Under the pieces are notes generated by a model. The model saw only the letters and a program-made list of their open reading frames with translations. It had not been told where the DNA came from and did no database searches. From Cercis canadensis (lineage: Eukaryota > Streptophyta > Magnoliopsida > Fabales > Fabaceae): a DNA stretch of 64,000 nt. The stretch is from contig QAOA01006931.1 in assembly GCA_003255065.1 (NCBI GenBank), forward strand, positions 62,001 to 126,000. Direction: 5' to 3'. Position 1 is the stretch's first letter. The number at the start of each line of letters is the position of its first letter. Shown here one piece after another: positions 58,412 to 64,000 of this stretch. The position numbers and the translations under genes were made by a program.

Positions 58412-61315
58412 TTACCTGTACTTAGCTGGACTTTTGTTTACTATATTAATGACCGTTGTGGAATTTATGTCTATGTAACTATATGTGTCATATAATTTTG
58501 TAATTATATCATGATACCAAGGAAGATCATCAAGCTCTTTTTCTATATTTGAATAGTAGGCGGGCTTATCTTCTAATTTCACTTGTACAGGTTGCACAAC
58601 TATTCCACAATCGAGCTTGGTCATTACCGCCAAAGTTGCTAAGGCGTCAGCAAACTAATTTTTGTCACAAGTGAAATGGGAAAAAAATGACATCCTCAAA
58701 TTTCTCAATCAACTGTGTCAAATATTTCTGGTGCGAAATTAATTTTAGGTCTCTAGTTTGCGATTCTCCTTTCACCTGATAGATGATAAGTGCAGAATCT
58801 CCAAAAACATCCAAAGTGCCAATTTTTAAATCCAAGGCTGCTTGCAATGCCCTCACACAAGCTTCATATTCAGCCACATTATTGGTACAACCAAATTCCA
58901 ACTTGATGGCTATCGGGAATTGTTTTATTTTTGGGGATACAATAATAGCTCATATCCATTTCCCATACACATTTACCGCCCTATAAAAGTACATCTTCCA
59001 TTTAGCTTCTTCTTCCTTAGTCTCCTCTTCAATTTCAAGAATATATTCATCTGGGAATTCAAAGTTGATAATCATCAATAGAGCTTTCAGCCAAATGATT
59101 AACAATTACACTCCTTTTTACTGCCTTCTTGGTCATATACACCACGTCATACTCAGAAAGGACAATTTGTCACTTTGCTAACCACCCAAAGAGATAAGGT
59201 TTTTCGAATATAAACTTGATAGGATCTATATGAGAGATAAGCTAGGTGGTATGATACATCATATACTGTCGGAGCCTAGTAGCCACCCAGACTAAAGCGC
59301 AACAAGTCTTCTTTATGAGAGCATATCTCGTCTCATAGTCGATGAACTTTTTACTCAAGTAATAAATTGCTCTCTCTTTCTTTCTTCCTTTATTGTGTTG
59401 CCCTAACACACTTCTCATTGACTTTTGCAATATAGTCAAGTACAAAATAAGAGGTTTCCCTAGAATTAGAGGCACAAGCATCGGAGGATTAAGCAAATAC
59501 TCTTTGACCTTCTCAAAATCTTCTTGGCATAGCTAATGAGCTGTCGAGGCCCTTCAAATTAGTGAAATTTAAAGTCGGTTTACCAAAGTTACTTGTAGCA
59601 TAAGGCAACACCAAGTCGAACCAAAAGATTAATCTAGTTAGGGAATCCAATTAGGGAGTTAATTCAATAGGGGGTTTTGTTTGTCAAATTGATTAACAGA
59701 ATGCAATTAAGGGTAAACCGAATTAAATAAACAATCAATCCAGGGTCCACTAATCCTAATTCTAATATGTCCTTAATCATTGATGATTCATTTAATCATT
59801 AACCTAATTCTTGACCTCAGAACACATTAAGAAGCCTCTAAGTGATCTAAGGTCTCTATTGGTTAAGCAACTAGAGTTTGATTAATTCTGAATTTGTTGA
59901 TTAAGCATCCATTAATTTTGAATTAACCTAAGGGTCCAGAATTCAATTAGGGTTAAATAATCCATCCAAAAGCTTAGAAACATTATTTAATCCATACAAT
60001 CATCTTCAATCATATGCAATTAAGAAATTAACACATGAATATTCAAATCCAAAATTAAGCAATTCAAACAGAATATTTCAGAGGATGGAATTAACTTGAT
60101 TAACAACTAAATGACTAACAATCAAAGCATAATCTCAAAGGTAGTAATCAGAATAGCTAAAACCTGAATTGACTTGAATAATTAGCCCTCCATGAACAAG
60201 AGGAACAAAGTTTACAAAGAAACTAGAGAGAAAACTCAGAGACTAAGAAAAGCAAGAAAAGTTGTTTACTGAATGTTAATGAAACTCGGCTGCCTCTTTT
60301 TGAACATATAAACCTCTAAAAATACATGTACATCCAAACTACCCTTAGTTCACACTTATTCCCATGGGCCTCATCTTTAATTAGGCTTTGGTTTGGGCTC
60401 AATTGGGCTTGTAATGAAGAAGTTAGGCCTAATTGAGTGTCAACAGGTCTCTGCACTCATCATCCGGATTCGATAGGAAATAAGACCATCAAAAAGACAT
60501 AATTTGAAGAACCATTCTTCATAACAATTGAAGATATACGTCTTAGCTTTCCAATGGAGTCAGTTTCAAGTACATATGACACCTACAACCAAAGTTATGT
60601 CCCAATATCTTCACAGGGGTCAGGATCCAGCGACAGCATCTCTGCTTTGCCTTCCAGGCTGCATATGACCTTTTGGACGTCAGAATTGGTCTTGGAGCTC
60701 TGAATTAAAGTTGTAGATAATTCTCTCAGCTTTCCTACAAAGTAAAACTAGTAATTTTTAGACATCCAGAACTAAGGATATGCATGAAACACAGAGACAA
60801 CATAAAATTCCCAGTATTGCTGAAAAACACAATTAGGCCCAATTGGATCCCAACTCATGAAATGTGGCTCAAGCCCAATCAATTCAGCCCAAAAGAGGTT
60901 TAAAAGACTAAATATGAGGGTTAACTACTGTATAAAAAGTGTGTTTATCAATAGCTCATTCCACTCACCCGGATTCTGTTTTCTTAAGAGCTTGAAAATA
61001 GGCTCATAGGTATATGTGAGGTTATAGATGACTCTAGCTATTTAGTTGCGTTTTCCAAGGAAACTACATACTTCCTTTTCTGACCTTGGAGGTGGCATTT
61101 CTTGGATTGCTTTAGCCTTATATGGATCCACTGCAATCCATTTTTTGCTAACAATAAAGCCCAACAACTTTCCGGTTGTTGCACCGAAAGTGCATTTGGA
61201 GGGATTTAACCTCAGCTTGTACTTTCTCAATCTTTCAAACAGCTTTCGGAGAATGTTCACATGGCTTTCCCCTTCCTTTGACTTAGCCACCATATCATCC
61301 ACATAAACTTCAATC
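58412..61315 (-). mobile_element. Second Tat-type Ty3/gypsy fossil (RT to second RNase H)
   Basis: Read right to left: reverse transcriptase (about 61042-61310, MDDMVAKSKEGESHVN), RNase H (about 59240-59500, KERAIYYLSKKF) and an archaeal-type second RNase H (about 58665-58901, NNVAEYEACVRALQAALD), with a further pol-like piece to 58412. The double RNase H again marks the Tat lineage. It is interrupted between RT and RNase H by a solo LTR. Integrase is missing and the fossil is broken several times. It differs clearly from the first Tat element, so it is a separate old insertion. Confidence 0.82.
59534..60950 (-). mobile_element. Solo LTR, 1417 bp, with perfect 5-bp target duplication
   Basis: Second copy of the LTR family at 25499-26919. 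It is flanked by ATAGC on both sides (59529-59533 and 60951-60955). The two copies align over their full length with clear divergence (I estimate 10 to 15 percent by eye). Neither has internal coding sequence. Confidence 0.8.
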
Positions 61316-62080
61316 TCCTTTTATTAAGTACTTACATGTGCACTTATATTAATAGTTTGAATTAAATCATAAGAGAACTTTTAAAATTTAATATATAAAG
61401 ACATCCATGTGTATCAACAGTTGCTCATCCCCTTTTTTTTTTTTCTATTTTAATCCAAACTTGACCTTCAATGATGCAATATTGGCAAACTTCTCTGAAA
61501 ATAGACCCTCAATTTTTTCTTAACATTGGTAATGTCATGAAGTTCTTTACTTTAAACAATTTTATCATAGTTTGATTAATATTAAATTTGAAAATTTACT
61601 ACCCATCAAATTAATTATTACAAACCTTCAAATAATTATGTTGAAATCTAACCACATTTGCTATTAACCTCCAAGAAGTTTTCATAAAAAAGGTATTCCT
61701 CCTAAACTTATTTCTCCGTTGAGTCATATTGCAATTCATACACCTACAATATCATCTTCATTTCCTTCATTTCACAACGTTCAAGAACTGGTGAACCTAC
61801 AAGGTTTGATAGCCTTAGATTCAAAATTTCGCTACATGCTTGGGAGAAATCAACCAAGGGTGTTATTCAACCAATTTGTGTGTAATGCACTATTACCGAG
61901 ACCGAGTGATTTAATGAGGGCAAGACAATTCAAACTCACTACATACTCGGTTCCCTTGAGAACCCAGCCTAATTTAAGAACTTTTTTGTCTAGTCATGAA
62001 GAATGAAACTAAGGCAACTCAATCGAAAAAGACCTTATAAGCACTATAGCCAAGTGGTCTCCTTTGACTAAACTTCCAAA
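61316..62080. other. AT-rich DNA, then a stretch beside the candidate LTR
   Basis: No recognised gene. A plus-strand open stretch 61719-62006 contains VQELVNLQGLIALDSKFRYM but matches no family I know and begins without an ATG. Confidence 0.35.
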
Positions 62081-62555
62081 CTCCACTATCACATTTCAGC
62101 TTTCAAGCTAGCACTCATATGGTTGCTTTGCTTCATTTGCCTATTCCTTCCTCGTATTCACGTCACTACCCTTGCCCTAAGAGAGATTGAACCTGGCTAA
62201 CTTACCTCAAGGCCTCCTAGCCAACCAGACAAAGACAATCCCTTCTAACAATGCCTAATCTGAGCTAAAGGTCGGAAGGTGGATTGGGCCTGGCTGAAAG
62301 TATACTAACTGCACAGTGACTAATGAACTAAGAGTTGGGTGGTGATGCCCAAGCTCCAAAGCTTAAGTTAGTACACTCTAAGCAAAAGAGTGTAGTAATG
62401 TTAAGGGAAGCAGAAGAATAAGAGGGCCATATACCTGTTGTTGGGGGCTATTTATAGATTATGGCTAAGGGATATGATGGGTATATACAAGATTTTGATG
62501 TGGGCCTTTGGCTAAGTGGGTCTGAATGTAATGGACCGAAAACTGGGTATCTACA
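62080..62555 (-). repeat. Candidate LTR of the second Tat fossil
   Basis: Read on the minus strand, it starts TGTAGATACCC at 62555, has a TATA-like CTATAAATAGCCCCC near 62450, and then TTGCTTAGAGTGTACTAAC, an R/U5-like style seen in Ty3 LTRs. The position upstream of the RT on the same strand fits a 5' LTR. The inner end is not defined. Confidence 0.4.
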
Positions 62556-63365
62556 CCTTCAAAGCCTATTGTAACTCCATAGCTTCACAAAAGAGAAAGG
62601 GTTAACGTAACTTTTTAAAGCTGATAACTACAATCTTTTTTCCTTAAGCAGCATCCTATTAATTGTGATTTCACATTAGTAATTTATATACCATGCATAC
62701 TAATTAAATAACCTAATATGATATATGAAACAATGAGCTGCACAAGTTAGAACAATAACTCAATTGCAAATACATCCATTCATTGACCTATTTAAAGCAG
62801 AAGTCAAAGAGAACCATATGACTATAATATGTTACCTAAGAACAAGGTAAAGTAGTTACCGTGACGACTACTTCTCTATTTAAACTTGCAATAAAAATAC
62901 TTAACTGACATCAATTCTTCAAAACATAATAAAATAATATTTTTTTCTCAACCGGAACTCAACTGTTACTTAACCTCCCCTAACAAGTATGGTTCTAAAT
63001 TACTTAATTCTTCCATTATTTTGAAATTCAATAATCTTTTCCATCAACTTCAAATTTCCTTCATCTTGCTCTTATCTAACATTCTTGTAAAATTCAGTAA
63101 CTTATGTCAAAAAATAAAAAATTATTGCATAATAACTTAGAAATTTTTTAATAATTTGACATTCCATTTTCTGCATTTAAATGACATCAATGACAAATAC
63201 CTTTCAACTTTAAGCATATCACATTACAATTTTTCTCAAGAGTTACTTACTTGTTTTATTAGATCCCCTGCAATTTAAATTTGGACATTAATTTTACATA
63301 TCATATCAGTTTAAAATTGACAAATAAAAACAACTTCAAATTGATACAATATTAACCTCACCAAG
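62556..63365. other. AT-rich DNA, no gene seen
   Basis: No coding signal. It may include an intron or 3' flank of the FRS-like gene to the right. Confidence 0.5.
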
Positions 63366-64000
63366 TTAACATCAAGGTCATCTTCACCATCAACGTTTCT
63401 TGTTTGCAATGAAGATGTACTATCATCACCATAACTAGTCATGAAATTATGATTCAATGTAGGGCACCGCTGCCAATTATGCCCTTCGCGCTTACAAACA
63501 CTACACTTATTCTTCCTTCCACGTCCACCACTTCCTAAGAAGGCCTCCCTTTAGTATTGATAAATTCTAGATCACCAACAAATTCATCTCTCCTCGAACC
63601 CTGCTGATTAACATTGGAACATTGCTTTGGCTCTAATTTAAAAATTAATCTCCCAACCTCTTGCCTTATTTATGCATAATCATTATCATTTTGAACTACA
63701 AGGTAACACATCCAATTGCAATTAGATGTCAAAGTACCATACCTAACTATTCATAATCCAACAACAATATCATCCTCTACATTAGAAATAACAATTGTAT
63801 CACTTTCACTTTTTGCATATCAATGAAGGTGAAATTTTCTTTAAGTGCTTATTCTTTGTCACAAATATTATATGCGAACAAGGAATTCCTTGATCCTCAA
63901 ACTTGAAGCAATCACAATTCAACTTTTCTTCTGTTGACTGATATACTACACGCCACTACTTGTTTGGTTGTAACAACAAACCCAACCTATAGATAATAGA
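63366..64000 (-). pseudogene. FAR1/FRS-type (MULE-derived) gene, C-terminal part, runs off the right edge
   Basis: FAR1/FHY3/FRS proteins are transcription factors derived from MULE transposases. At the right edge the minus strand encodes WRVVYQSTEEKLNCDCFKFE and IPCSHIIFVTKNKHLK, the SWIM zinc finger (CxC...CxH). Further on come a linker (EFINTKGRPS) and a CCHC-like knuckle KCSVCKREGHNWQRCP near 63450-63520, followed by an acidic tail. That order matches FRS C-termini. At least two stops and one frame shift are present, so it is either a pseudogene or a decayed MULE transposase; the N-terminal part is outside the window. Confidence 0.65.

Noticed and set aside
61719-62006. 95-codon plus-strand open frame as a gene
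   Set aside because: No ATG start, no recognised domain, and it lies next to a candidate LTR in transposon-rich DNA.

Overview
The window is nuclear DNA from a flowering plant, most likely a eudicot. Two host genes with many short exons and GT/AG introns lie in AT-rich DNA packed with nested plant transposons (Ty3/gypsy chromovirus and Tat-type elements, LINE, hAT, CACTA, PIF/Harbinger, MULE). I cannot name the species from sequence alone.

Host genes. On the minus strand, 13 exons between 12510 and 3493 encode the first 658 residues of a TBC (Rab-GAP) protein whose C-terminus lies beyond the left edge. On the plus strand, seven exons between 41764 and 45123 encode a complete 341-residue phosphatidylglycerophosphate synthase. 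They are divergent neighbours, with about 29 kb of transposon-derived DNA between their start codons. Arabidopsis At2g39280 (TBC) and At2g39290 (PGPS1) have adjacent locus numbers, so this looks like a conserved gene pair pushed apart by transposons.

Layout. 1-3099: old chromovirus and a LINE tail, apparently inside an intron of the TBC gene. 3493-12780: TBC gene and 5' leader, with an inverted-repeat element in the 4.2-kb intron. About 13300-30480: a broken Tat-type Ty3 element read on the minus strand. It has a candidate 3' LTR, an antisense plant-mobile-domain (PMD) region split by a 5.3-kb CACTA element (which holds another TIR element and a telomere-like block), a tandem-repeat 3' region, and pol parts interrupted by a solo LTR and an hAT-like piece. 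30490-40425: a deleted LINE split by an 8.4-kb hAT, itself split by a 5-kb PIF/Harbinger-like element that carries an EPFL (secreted Cys-rich peptide) gene fragment. 40435-41103: short hAT-like element upstream of the synthase. 45836-52098: MULE transposase remnant and convergent MAIN-like PMD pseudogene, with a 1.36-kb hAT between them that carries a copy of a Cys-rich plant gene. 52849-58169: hAT transposase remnant and a Ulp1-like protease pseudogene split by another hAT. 58412-62555: a second Tat-type fossil with its own solo LTR and a candidate LTR. 63366-64000: C-terminal part of a FAR1/FRS-type (MULE-derived) pseudogene.

Assembly. Four single-N positions are each flanked by near-identical direct copies, which look like unmerged contig ends and not biology. 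No tRNA, rRNA or CRISPR array was seen. The strongest leads are the two transposons carrying host gene fragments, the convergent MULE/MAIN-like arrangement, and the antisense PMD region in the Tat element. I found no clearly new functional system.
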